Assembly (NCBI GenBank): GCA_050873965.1
Contig: JBNMJS010000032.1
Span: forward strand, 1-19,017
Direction: 5' to 3'
From: UBA2883 sp050873965
GTDB lineage: Bacteria; Cyanobacteriota; Vampirovibrionia; Gastranaerophilales; Gastranaerophilaceae
DNA length: 19,017 nt
This document shows positions 8,431 to 14,275 of this stretch, piece by piece. Under the pieces are notes generated by a model, which worked only from the letters and a program-made list of their open reading frames with translations, was not told the DNA's origin and did not search any database. Both the position numbers and the translations under genes were made by a program. The number at the start of each line of letters is the position of its first letter. The stretch's first letter is position 1.

Positions 8431-9543
8431 ATGATTCAATCACCTCAAAATTATCAAGCCCCACAAACGGCTGCACCACATAAACCGGTGTATTCACCAA
8501 GTTATAATGCGGTTCAAATAAATTTGGATACTCCAACCTTAAATGCACCTCAACAACAAGGTTATTATTATGATTATCCAAAAACTGATGCGCAACCATA
8601 TTATCCACCAGTTAATACGAACCCACAACCACAACCTGCTCCAGTAAATGTTCCACAACCTGAAGTAGAACAACCAAAGGCTGAAACTCCAGCAGCTCCA
8701 GCTCCAGAAGCAGAACAACCAAAAGCAGAAACTCCTGCAGCTCCTGCTCCAGAACAACCTGCTGAAGCTCCAAAAACAGATGCTGGCGTTGATACAGCAG
8801 CAGTAGTTGCAAACTTGGCTGATCCTGATTATGATAAGCAAGCTCTTCAAATGGAAGAAATTGCTAAAAAAGGTTTAACAAATGAAGCAGATGCTGTTCC
8901 TTATGTTCAAGAAGAAGTTTTCAATAAGTTAATTGATATTATGAATGTTGATTCTTCTAAATTAGATGGTCCAACTGAACATCAATTACAATTGAGAGAT
9001 AAAGTTGCAGAAAATGATGCAGCAATTGCTAAGGCAGAACAAGAAGGTAAAGATCCAAAATCAATTACTTTACCAAATCAATTGACTCCTGAAGATGAAG
9101 CATTAGCAAACACTATTACTCCACTTGAACAAGCTGAACGTAATAAAGAATATGCTTTATTCACAACTGCAATATTACAAAAAACTTATGGCGATGAAAT
9201 TGAAAAACGTACAGGTAATGTAGTTCCATTAACAGATTTACCAGCAGCAGCAATGGTAGTTAATGAATTGAAAACAAACCAAAACCCTGCAATTAGAACA
9301 GCAGCAATCGATGCGTTAAGATATGTTCAACGTCCTGAATATAAAGAAGATTTAGGTAAAATCTATACAATTGCACAATCAGATGCTGACGAAGGTGTTG
9401 CAGCAGCAGCTACAGATGCAGTTAATAGCCTAAATCAAGTAGAACAAGCACAAACAGCTCCTGCTCCTGAAGCTCCTGCAGCTCCAGCACAAGAAGCACC
9501 AGCTGAAGCACCTGCACAACCTGCAGAACCAGCAAAAGCTTAG
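8431..9543 (+). CDS. PSYNAVQ-motif protein with a Pro/Ala linker and a HEAT-like helical domain
   Basis: 370 residues. Residues 23-40 hold PSYNAVQINLDTPTLNAP, matching the 63-residue protein upstream. Next come Tyr/Pro-rich sequence (QGYYYDYPKTDAQPYYPP) and a linker built from two copies of EQPKAETPAAPAPEA (residues 80-109). Residues of about 118-345 form an all-helical acidic domain whose last part (NPAIRTAAIDALRYVQ, DEGVAAAATDAVNSL) resembles HEAT or Armadillo-like repeats. A second Ala/Pro/Glu tail ends the protein. There is no signal peptide, lipobox or membrane segment. AGGAAAGG about 8 bases upstream supports the start. The design, a short motif on a flexible tether carrying an interaction domain, suggests an adaptor or an exported protein whose N-terminus is recognised by other machinery. 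Family not recognised beyond the repeats. Confidence 0.8.
   Translation: MIQSPQNYQAPQTAAPHKPVYSPSYNAVQINLDTPTLNAPQQQGYYYDYPKTDAQPYYPPVNTNPQPQPAPVNVPQPEVEQPKAETPAAPAPEAEQPKAETPAAPAPEQPAEAPKTDAGVDTAAVVANLADPDYDKQALQMEEIAKKGLTNEADAVPYVQEEVFNKLIDIMNVDSSKLDGPTEHQLQLRDKVAENDAAIAKAEQEGKDPKSITLPNQLTPEDEALANTITPLEQAERNKEYALFTTAILQKTYGDEIEKRTGNVVPLTDLPAAAMVVNELKTNQNPAIRTAAIDALRYVQRPEYKEDLGKIYTIAQSDADEGVAAAATDAVNSLNQVEQAQTAPAPEAPAAPAQEAPAEAPAQPAEPAKA
8668..8757 (+). repeat. Two tandem copies of a 45-base unit coding EQPKAETPAAPAPEA
   Basis: Residues 80-94 and 95-109 of the 370-residue protein differ only at the last position. Several codons differ synonymously (CCA/CCT, GCT/GCA), so the duplication is not very recent. 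It sets linker length. Confidence 0.8.
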
Positions 9544-9598
9544 TTCTAAAATCAATATGTTCTACTGATATAGTAGACCTTTCCTTTCTACAAAAAAT

Positions 9599-9633
9599 AA
9601 AACAGGTTCATATATTGAGCCTGTTTTGTTTTT
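9599..9633 (+). terminator. Rho-independent terminator after the HEAT-like gene
   Basis: AAAACAGG at 9599-9606 pairs with CCTGTTTT at 9620-9627; TCA/TGA extends the stem inward. The tail is T-rich to 9633. It also holds the probable -35 of the next operon. Confidence 0.85.
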
Positions 9634-9643
9634 AATGTAAAAT
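9615..9643 (+). promoter_or_regulatory. Probable promoter of the nanE operon
   Basis: TTGAGC at 9615-9620, a 17-base spacer and TAAAAT at 9638-9643. The start point would fall at about 9650, exactly the ATG of nanE, which has no ribosome site. A second hexamer, TATAAT at 9643-9648, would start transcription inside the gene and is less likely. Confidence 0.4.
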
Positions 9644-9649
9644 ATAATT

Positions 9650-10321
9650 ATGATTAAGAGTTTAAAAAATAAAGTAATTGTATCTGTTCAAGCAATGCCT
9701 AATGAACCTTTATATAAAGAAGATTGCATGTTCGCAATGATGAAATCCGTTATAAATGGTGGTGCTTCTGCTTTGCGTGTTGCAGGTGCAAGAGATGTTA
9801 AAAATGCAAAAACATTGGGTGTTCCAGTTATTGGTTTAACTAAACCTGATGGTTTGCCTGAAAATTGGAAAGAAATAGTTTATATTACACCAACATTAAA
9901 AGAAGTTAATGAATTGATTGATGCTGGTGCTGATGTAGTGGCTTTTGATGGTACAAGAAGACCTAGACCGAATAATTGTACTCTTCAAGAAATTGTTAGT
10001 CGTATAAAGTCAGCAAATAGATATGCTATGGCTGATATTGCTACTTATGATGAAGCAATGTATTGTGCAGAATTAGGTGTCGATATTATTTCAACAACAT
10101 TGTCAGGTTATACTCAAGAGTCTTTATCAGATAGTGATATACCTGATTTTGAATTATTGCAAAAAATAGTAAAAAATACAGATGTGCCCGTTATTTTAGA
10201 GGGTAGAATTTGGGATCCATCTCAAGTCGATAAAGCATTCGAATTGGGTGCTCATTGTGTAGTTATTGGTTCTGCAATAACTAGACCACAGTTAATTACA
10301 AAAAGATTTATAGAAAGATAG
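9650..10321 (+). CDS. nanE: N-acetylmannosamine-6-phosphate 2-epimerase
   Basis: Converts ManNAc-6-phosphate to GlcNAc-6-phosphate in the sialic acid and ManNAc route. The 223-residue TIM barrel is full length. Family landmarks are VSVQA near the N-terminus, LRVAG at 42-46, IGLTKPD with the catalytic Lys65, DGTRRPRP at 100-107, STTLSGYT at 148-155, ILEGRI with the catalytic Glu184, and VIGSAITRP near the end. The start at 9650 is needed to keep the first strand (VIVSVQA). It has no Shine-Dalgarno, and a -10-like hexamer sits 6 bases upstream, so translation may be leaderless. A ROK kinase gene follows after 6 bases, as expected for nanE-nanK. No NanA lyase or transporter is in view. Confidence 0.93.
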   Translation: MIKSLKNKVIVSVQAMPNEPLYKEDCMFAMMKSVINGGASALRVAGARDVKNAKTLGVPVIGLTKPDGLPENWKEIVYITPTLKEVNELIDAGADVVAFDGTRRPRPNNCTLQEIVSRIKSANRYAMADIATYDEAMYCAELGVDIISTTLSGYTQESLSDSDIPDFELLQKIVKNTDVPVILEGRIWDPSQVDKAFELGAHCVVIGSAITRPQLITKRFIER

Positions 10322-10327
10322 GTTGTT

Positions 10328-11206
10328 ATGACAAAAGCTCTTGCATTCGATATTGGTGGTACGAAAATTTATAATACAATTATCAATGAAAATGGTGAAG
10401 TCGTTTCTGATGTTGAGAAAAATCATACTCCAAAAACAATAGAAGGTATTGTTGAAGTTTTAAAAACAGCAATTGATAAGTATGAAAATGAAGTTGATGT
10501 TATAGCAATTGCAACTGCTGGTGCTGTGAATAATGAAAATACAAAAGTTGTTAGTTCAACTGGTAATCTTGTAAAAAATTACCGTGATATTAAGTTTCAA
10601 GAATTATCAAATAAAAAAGTATTTTTAGAAAATGATGCTAATGCTGCTGCTTGGGCAGAACATATCGTAGGTGCATCAAAAAATTGTGATAATTCAATTA
10701 TGCTTACATTAGGCACTGGTGTAGGTGGTGGAATAATATTAAATAATAAATTATATAAGGGTAAGTCTGGGGCTGCAGGTGAAATGCATTTTAAAATGTT
10801 TCCTGATAAAAGAAGAAAATGTACTTGTGGTTCTTATGATTGTTTTGAAGCGTATGCTTCAGGTACTGCTTTAAAATGGACTGCAGAAGAAATGTTGAAC
10901 AATAAAGATGTAACAACTTATGATGTTATTGATGGTGTAAATGCTGGCGATGAAAAAATGGTTGAAGTTTTTAATGTTTGGCAAAATTATATTATTCAAG
11001 GTATTATAGGTTTGGCTAATTTATTTGATCCTGATTGTTTTATATTATCAGGTTCAATGGCTCAATTTGTTGATGTTGATAAAATACAAAATATTGTAAA
11101 TGATGAAATTGTTACTGCAAAAACTGTTGTAAAAAAAGCAGAAGCCGGAAATTATTCTGGCATGATTGGTGCTGCACTTTTGGCAATAGAAAGCCTTAGA
11201 GGTTAA
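10328..11206 (+). CDS. nanK: ROK-family sugar kinase, probably N-acetylmannosamine kinase
   Basis: 292 residues with the ROK fold. The phosphate-binding DIGGTK is at 8-13, the catalytic Asp103 lies in ENDANAAAW, LGTGVGGGI is at 128-136, and the structural zinc site is formed by His154 (GEMHFKM) with C165, C167 and C172 (CTCGSYDCFEAYASG). All key residues are present. Sequence alone does not separate glucokinase from NanK, but direct linkage to nanE makes ManNAc (ATP to ManNAc-6-phosphate) the likely substrate. AGATAGG lies upstream of the ATG. The next ORF starts one base after its stop, so it is within an operon. Confidence 0.85.
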   Translation: MTKALAFDIGGTKIYNTIINENGEVVSDVEKNHTPKTIEGIVEVLKTAIDKYENEVDVIAIATAGAVNNENTKVVSSTGNLVKNYRDIKFQELSNKKVFLENDANAAAWAEHIVGASKNCDNSIMLTLGTGVGGGIILNNKLYKGKSGAAGEMHFKMFPDKRRKCTCGSYDCFEAYASGTALKWTAEEMLNNKDVTTYDVIDGVNAGDEKMVEVFNVWQNYIIQGIIGLANLFDPDCFILSGSMAQFVDVDKIQNIVNDEIVTAKTVVKKAEAGNYSGMIGAALLAIESLRG

Positions 11207-11207
11207 T

Positions 11208-11420
11208 ATGGGTAAGGCAAAAAGACGTAGTATTGCATTAGGCAGACATAATCAATTTTCTAACTTATCACGAAATGATGCTATTGTTAGTGTTTTTGAA
11301 AAATTGTCAAAACAAGAAGATGTATCTGAATTAATTACGTTATTTGGTTTGTCAGCAGAAGAATTGCTTGAAGCTGGTGCTAATTATGAAGATATTAAAT
11401 CTTTAAGAGGTCTTGTATAA
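11208..11420 (+). CDS. Hypothetical 70-residue protein between the kinase and UbiA-like genes
   Basis: Begins one base after the kinase stop and ends immediately before the ATG of the next gene, so it is locked in the operon by spacing. The N-terminus is basic (MGKAKRRSIALGRH). The rest is helical: VFEKLSKQEDVSELITLFGLSAEELLEAGANYEDIKSL, in which the second half looks like a small helix-turn-helix or UBA/ribosomal-type three-helix bundle. There is no Cys, signal peptide or membrane segment. I do not recognise a family. Codon use matches the neighbours, which supports it as a real gene. Confidence 0.7.
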   Translation: MGKAKRRSIALGRHNQFSNLSRNDAIVSVFEKLSKQEDVSELITLFGLSAEELLEAGANYEDIKSLRGLV

Positions 11421-12398
11421 ATGATTAAAACTATAAAATTTTGGTTGGATTGTGCTAGATGGTATGCACTTCCAATGTCTATTTTTTCTTGGCTTGTAAT
11501 TTTTATGTACGGTTTAGAAGAAGATGGAAATTTTTTGTATGGTATTCTGGCACTTATCGGAATTTGTTTTGCTCATTTGGCTACAAATTTGTTTGATGAT
11601 TATAATGATTATCAAAGGTTGCAACAGTATGTTGACGAACATAATATTGTTAGTTTGCCAAATACTCAACGTGGTAAATGTAGATATTTACTAAATAATT
11701 CTGTAAAATTAAAAGATGTTTTAAAAGTCGTAGGCATTTTTTGTTTAATAGCATTGTTAATAGGAATATTTCTTTTTATTAGTGTAGGAAAAGGAATATT
11801 GTTATATATGGGATTGGGTGCAATTATTGTATTATCATATTCTTTTTTATCAAACATAAGATTGTCAGAATTTGCTGTGGCATTGGCCTATGGCCCAATT
11901 TTGTATGGTGGAACATTTTATGCTATGACTGGACGTATTGCTCCAGAAGTGTTTGTTTTGGCTATACCTACAATGATATTTACTGTTAATCTTTTATATA
12001 CAGATACTTTTTTAGATAAAGAAATTGATAAAAAAGAGGGTAAAAAAACTTTGGTTAATTTCTTTAAATCTGATAAAGAAGCATTAACGTTCCAAAAATA
12101 TTTAATGTTATTTGGATATTTATCAGTATTTTTAGTTGGTATATTTGATATTGCTGATTGGGAAATATTTATTACATATTTAACTATTCCATTAGCAATA
12201 GATTTATTTAATTCTTTAAATTTATATTCAGAAAATATAGCGTCTGTGCCTGAAAAAAAATGGTATCATTGTCCTTTTGAGGATTGGAATGATATAAAAA
12301 TAAATCGTTCAGAACCATTTATGTTCAGAATGTATCAAGCAAGAAATCTGATGATTTATTTTTCAATATTATTAGCAATTAGTATTTATTTTGATTAA
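11421..12398 (+). CDS. UbiA-family prenyltransferase
   Basis: 325 residues, seven to nine hydrophobic helices, inner-membrane. Both Asp-rich Mg-prenyl-diphosphate motifs are present: N56-LFDDYND-63 and D195-TFLDKEIDKKEGKKT-210. The family attaches polyprenyl chains to aromatic or sugar-like acceptors (MenA, UbiA, heme O, chlorophyll, archaeal lipids). The N-terminal LPMSIFSW and QRGKCRYL segments resemble MenA-like members, so a menaquinone role (1,4-dihydroxy-2-naphthoate prenyltransferase) is possible, but no men genes are adjacent and I leave the symbol empty. The C-terminus has an unusual soluble patch before the last helix (PEKKWYHCPFEDWNDIK). It starts immediately after the stop of the 70-residue gene, so it is the last gene of the nanE operon, an odd functional pairing. 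Confidence 0.85.
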   Translation: MIKTIKFWLDCARWYALPMSIFSWLVIFMYGLEEDGNFLYGILALIGICFAHLATNLFDDYNDYQRLQQYVDEHNIVSLPNTQRGKCRYLLNNSVKLKDVLKVVGIFCLIALLIGIFLFISVGKGILLYMGLGAIIVLSYSFLSNIRLSEFAVALAYGPILYGGTFYAMTGRIAPEVFVLAIPTMIFTVNLLYTDTFLDKEIDKKEGKKTLVNFFKSDKEALTFQKYLMLFGYLSVFLVGIFDIADWEIFITYLTIPLAIDLFNSLNLYSENIASVPEKKWYHCPFEDWNDIKINRSEPFMFRMYQARNLMIYFSILLAISIYFD

Positions 12399-12400
12399 TA

Positions 12401-12429
12401 ATAAAAAGGGATAGTTTCAAACTATCCCC
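12401..12429 (-). terminator. Rho-independent terminator of the methyltransferase gene
   Basis: GGGATAG (12408-12414) pairs with CTATCCC (12422-12428) around TTTCAAA. On the - strand the stem is followed by TTTTTAT, so it works for the - strand gene ending at 12444. The + strand side has no T run, but the hairpin lies just after the convergent UbiA-like gene. Confidence 0.8.
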
Positions 12430-12443
12430 AACTGTGTGTTATT

Positions 12444-13358
12444 TTAGATTGCAATTTTATTCAATTTTTCAATTTTTCTTTTGTGTGCTTCATCTTTTTG
12501 GAAAATCATTATATATTCGTGTTTGAATATATTGAAACCACCTGCTAAAGCCCTATATCTCCAAAGATTTGCATCTTTACCTTTTGCTTTTTCGTTTCCT
12601 TGCATATCTTTAACAATTGTAGTTTTGTGTCTGAAACCTAAGCGTTTCATTCTTTCTTGGCATTCAAAACCTAGGGAAACAATTTCTCCATCAGCATATT
12701 TATCGCCGATGATTAGTGCTGCAAAACGTTTGTCTTCTAGCAAATCGTACCCATTTTTTGCTACTTTTTCAAATCCGTCGTAGAATTCTTCAGTTGAACT
12801 GCAATTTGATAAGTCTTCTTTTTTATCTGAGAATTTGATAATATCGTCATAAGGTGGGTGGAGTATAAGTAATTGAGCCTTGTCTTTTCTCATGATGTCA
12901 AGTCTTGCTTTGATTTTTTCTTTCACAATTTCACTTGCCGAATCAGCACAAATTACGTTCACATCAGTTACTAATTGTTTAGGAGTGAATTTTTCAGAAA
13001 CTTTTTCTGCTTGTTCTTCTTTTAATTCAACACCAATACAACGTCTGTTCATATTAATGGCTTCGATACCAGACGTTCCTGAACCAAAGAACAAATCTAG
13101 TACAACGTCATTTTCTTTTGTATAACGCCAGTATAATTGTTGTGCAATTTGTGGAATAAAATTGCCGTGATATTCATTTGAGTGTCCACCTTCTTTTAAT
13201 CTTGTTGGAAATTCCCAAAGAGTATCTGTTTTGACATAATCATAATCTTTCCAACTTTTTAAGTTGATGTCATTGTAAGCAGTTGTTTTAATCTGTGGAA
13301 CAACTGTTAAATCTGGTTTTTGAATTTCTACAATCTTCGTGTTTGTTCGTCTAGCCAT
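12444..13358 (-). CDS. DNA (adenine-N6 or cytosine-N4) methyltransferase
   Basis: 304 residues. The AdoMet-binding motif I is VLDLFFGSGT (about 86-95), followed by the acidic strand end GVE near 109-111. Motif IV is HPPY at 167-170 in place of the usual DPPY/SPPY. An upstream HGNFIPQIAQQL looks like motif X. The X-I-IV order with a short gap places any target-recognition part after motif IV, unlike the beta-class order common in PF01555 enzymes. The C-terminal half carries the remaining Rossmann strands (FAALIIGDKY). GGAG lies about 8 bases before the ATG. An XRE gene is upstream on the same strand, but no endonuclease is visible, so it is either an orphan methylase or the remains of a restriction-modification system. 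An RNA methyltransferase of the DPPY type is a less likely alternative. Confidence 0.85.
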   Translation of the reverse strand: MARRTNTKIVEIQKPDLTVVPQIKTTAYNDINLKSWKDYDYVKTDTLWEFPTRLKEGGHSNEYHGNFIPQIAQQLYWRYTKENDVVLDLFFGSGTSGIEAINMNRRCIGVELKEEQAEKVSEKFTPKQLVTDVNVICADSASEIVKEKIKARLDIMRKDKAQLLILHPPYDDIIKFSDKKEDLSNCSSTEEFYDGFEKVAKNGYDLLEDKRFAALIIGDKYADGEIVSLGFECQERMKRLGFRHKTTIVKDMQGNEKAKGKDANLWRYRALAGGFNIFKHEYIMIFQKDEAHKRKIEKLNKIAI

Positions 13359-13488
13359 TAAATTTCTCCATTTCCCAATATGAAGATTGTAAACAAATAT
13401 TAAAAATTTATTATCAAGGAAATAGTTGAATTTATTCTTATTATATACATTATTTATATGATTATTTGAATTTTGTTGGAATTAATTC

Positions 13489-13704
13489 TTAGTCAAAGTC
13501 AAACAAATCTGTAAGTTTTATATCTAGAATTTTAGTTATTTCATATAGTTTATTTATTGATGCATTAATCATACCTAGTTCAATTTTACCAATATATGTT
13601 TGGTGACAAGACAATTTTTCGGCTAGTTCTTCTTGTGTTAAGCCTTTTAGTTGTCTGTACTTTTTGATATTTTTACCTAGTTTCAATAATAAATTCGTGT
13701 TCAT
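13489..13704 (-). CDS. Small XRE-family regulator, controller-protein-like
   Basis: 71 residues, a single helix-turn-helix domain: NIKKYRQLKGLTQEELAEKLS, then HQTYIGKIELG as the recognition helix region, then two packing helices ending LTDLFDFD. This size and fold match SinR/C-protein type dimeric regulators. A TTG at 13713 could add three residues, but it overlaps a probable -10 (TATATT, 13717-13712 on the - strand). That -10 puts the start point next to the ATG at 13704, so I choose 13704 and suspect a leaderless mRNA, which is common for restriction-modification controller genes. No ribosome site is seen. Two ACGCTTATT boxes sit at about -25 and -50, suggesting autoregulation. The methyltransferase gene is 130 bases downstream. 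Confidence 0.8.
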   Translation of the reverse strand: MNTNLLLKLGKNIKKYRQLKGLTQEELAEKLSCHQTYIGKIELGMINASINKLYEITKILDIKLTDLFDFD

Positions 13705-13711
13705 TGTTGAC

Positions 13712-13794
13712 AATATAGACCAATACGCTTATTATTTGTATAGAATGACACGCTTATTGTGTATCACGATTTGATAATAGTAAGTATAATAAGC
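13712..13794. promoter_or_regulatory. Divergent promoter/operator region with three GCTTATT boxes
   Basis: ACGCTTATT occurs at 13725-13733 and 13750-13758 as direct repeats 25 bases apart, and the inverted form AATAAGC is at 13788-13794. The second box sits within ACAC(N7)GTGT. A - strand -10 (13717-13712) serves the XRE gene, and TATAAT at 13785-13790 may serve the divergent gene; neither has a good -35, which is usual for activator-dependent promoters. The boxes are likely binding sites of the XRE protein. Confidence 0.5.
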
Positions 13795-13825
13795 AACTAT
13801 CATTTATAAATATAAAAGGAATAAT

Positions 13826-14206
13826 ATGAGTAAAACATTTGATGAACAGGTTAAAATTTTACAAAATAATTGTGATATGTCGTTTGATGATGCTCGTGAA
13901 GCTATGATTGTTTATAATGCTTATAGTGAAGATGAAGATGGACGTTTGGTTGTTAATTCGGACTTTGCTAAGGTTATAGAATTCTTTAAAAAGAAACGAA
14001 ATTTTGATGTTTTACAAAGAATAAGTGTTGCTGAAAAACCTAAAAAGTTTGAACTCGTTTATACCTTTTATTCTACAAAGGAAAATAAAACTATTGATTT
14101 TACAATATATGTAAATGATAAAAATGAAAGCATAAGTCATTTGTATAATGATGCATTGGATTTTGAAAATCGAATAGATGAAAGATTTGATATTATTTTC
14201 TATTGA
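13826..14206 (+). CDS. Hypothetical 126-residue protein divergent from the XRE regulator
   Basis: Starts with MSKTFDEQVKILQNN after AAAAGGA at good spacing. The first half is helical and acidic (MSFDDAREAMIVYNAYSEDEDG), the middle is basic (FFKKKRNFDVLQRI), and the second half alternates into beta strands (KFELVYTFYSTKENKTIDFTIYVND), ending DERFDIIFY. No PD-(D/E)xK, HNH or GIY-YIG nuclease motif is visible, so it cannot be called the missing endonuclease. There is no signal or membrane segment. It shares its promoter region with the XRE gene and so may be under the same control. Family not recognised. Confidence 0.7.
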   Translation: MSKTFDEQVKILQNNCDMSFDDAREAMIVYNAYSEDEDGRLVVNSDFAKVIEFFKKKRNFDVLQRISVAEKPKKFELVYTFYSTKENKTIDFTIYVNDKNESISHLYNDALDFENRIDERFDIIFY

Positions 14207-14220
14207 TATATGGTAATGAT

Positions 14221-14259
14221 AAAAAATAACCGACAATTAAATTGCCGGTTATTTTTGTT
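14221..14259. terminator. Bidirectional terminator between the 126-residue gene and gatB
   Basis: AAAAATAACCG at 14222-14232 pairs with CGGTTATTTTT at 14246-14256, and CAATT/AATTG pairs within the loop. T runs flank it on both strands, and it sits between the convergent ends at 14206 and 14276. Confidence 0.9.
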
Positions 14260-14275
14260 TTTGGAATGTTTTTAA

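Noticed and set aside
8668..8757. CRISPR-like or phage-type repeat array
   Set aside because: The repeat is only two in-frame copies coding a Pro/Ala linker, with no spacers.
8539..8850. - strand frames opposite the Pro/Ala linker of the 370-residue protein
   Set aside because: Trp/Leu/Phe-rich low-complexity products are the expected antisense of Pro/Ala/Gln repeats.
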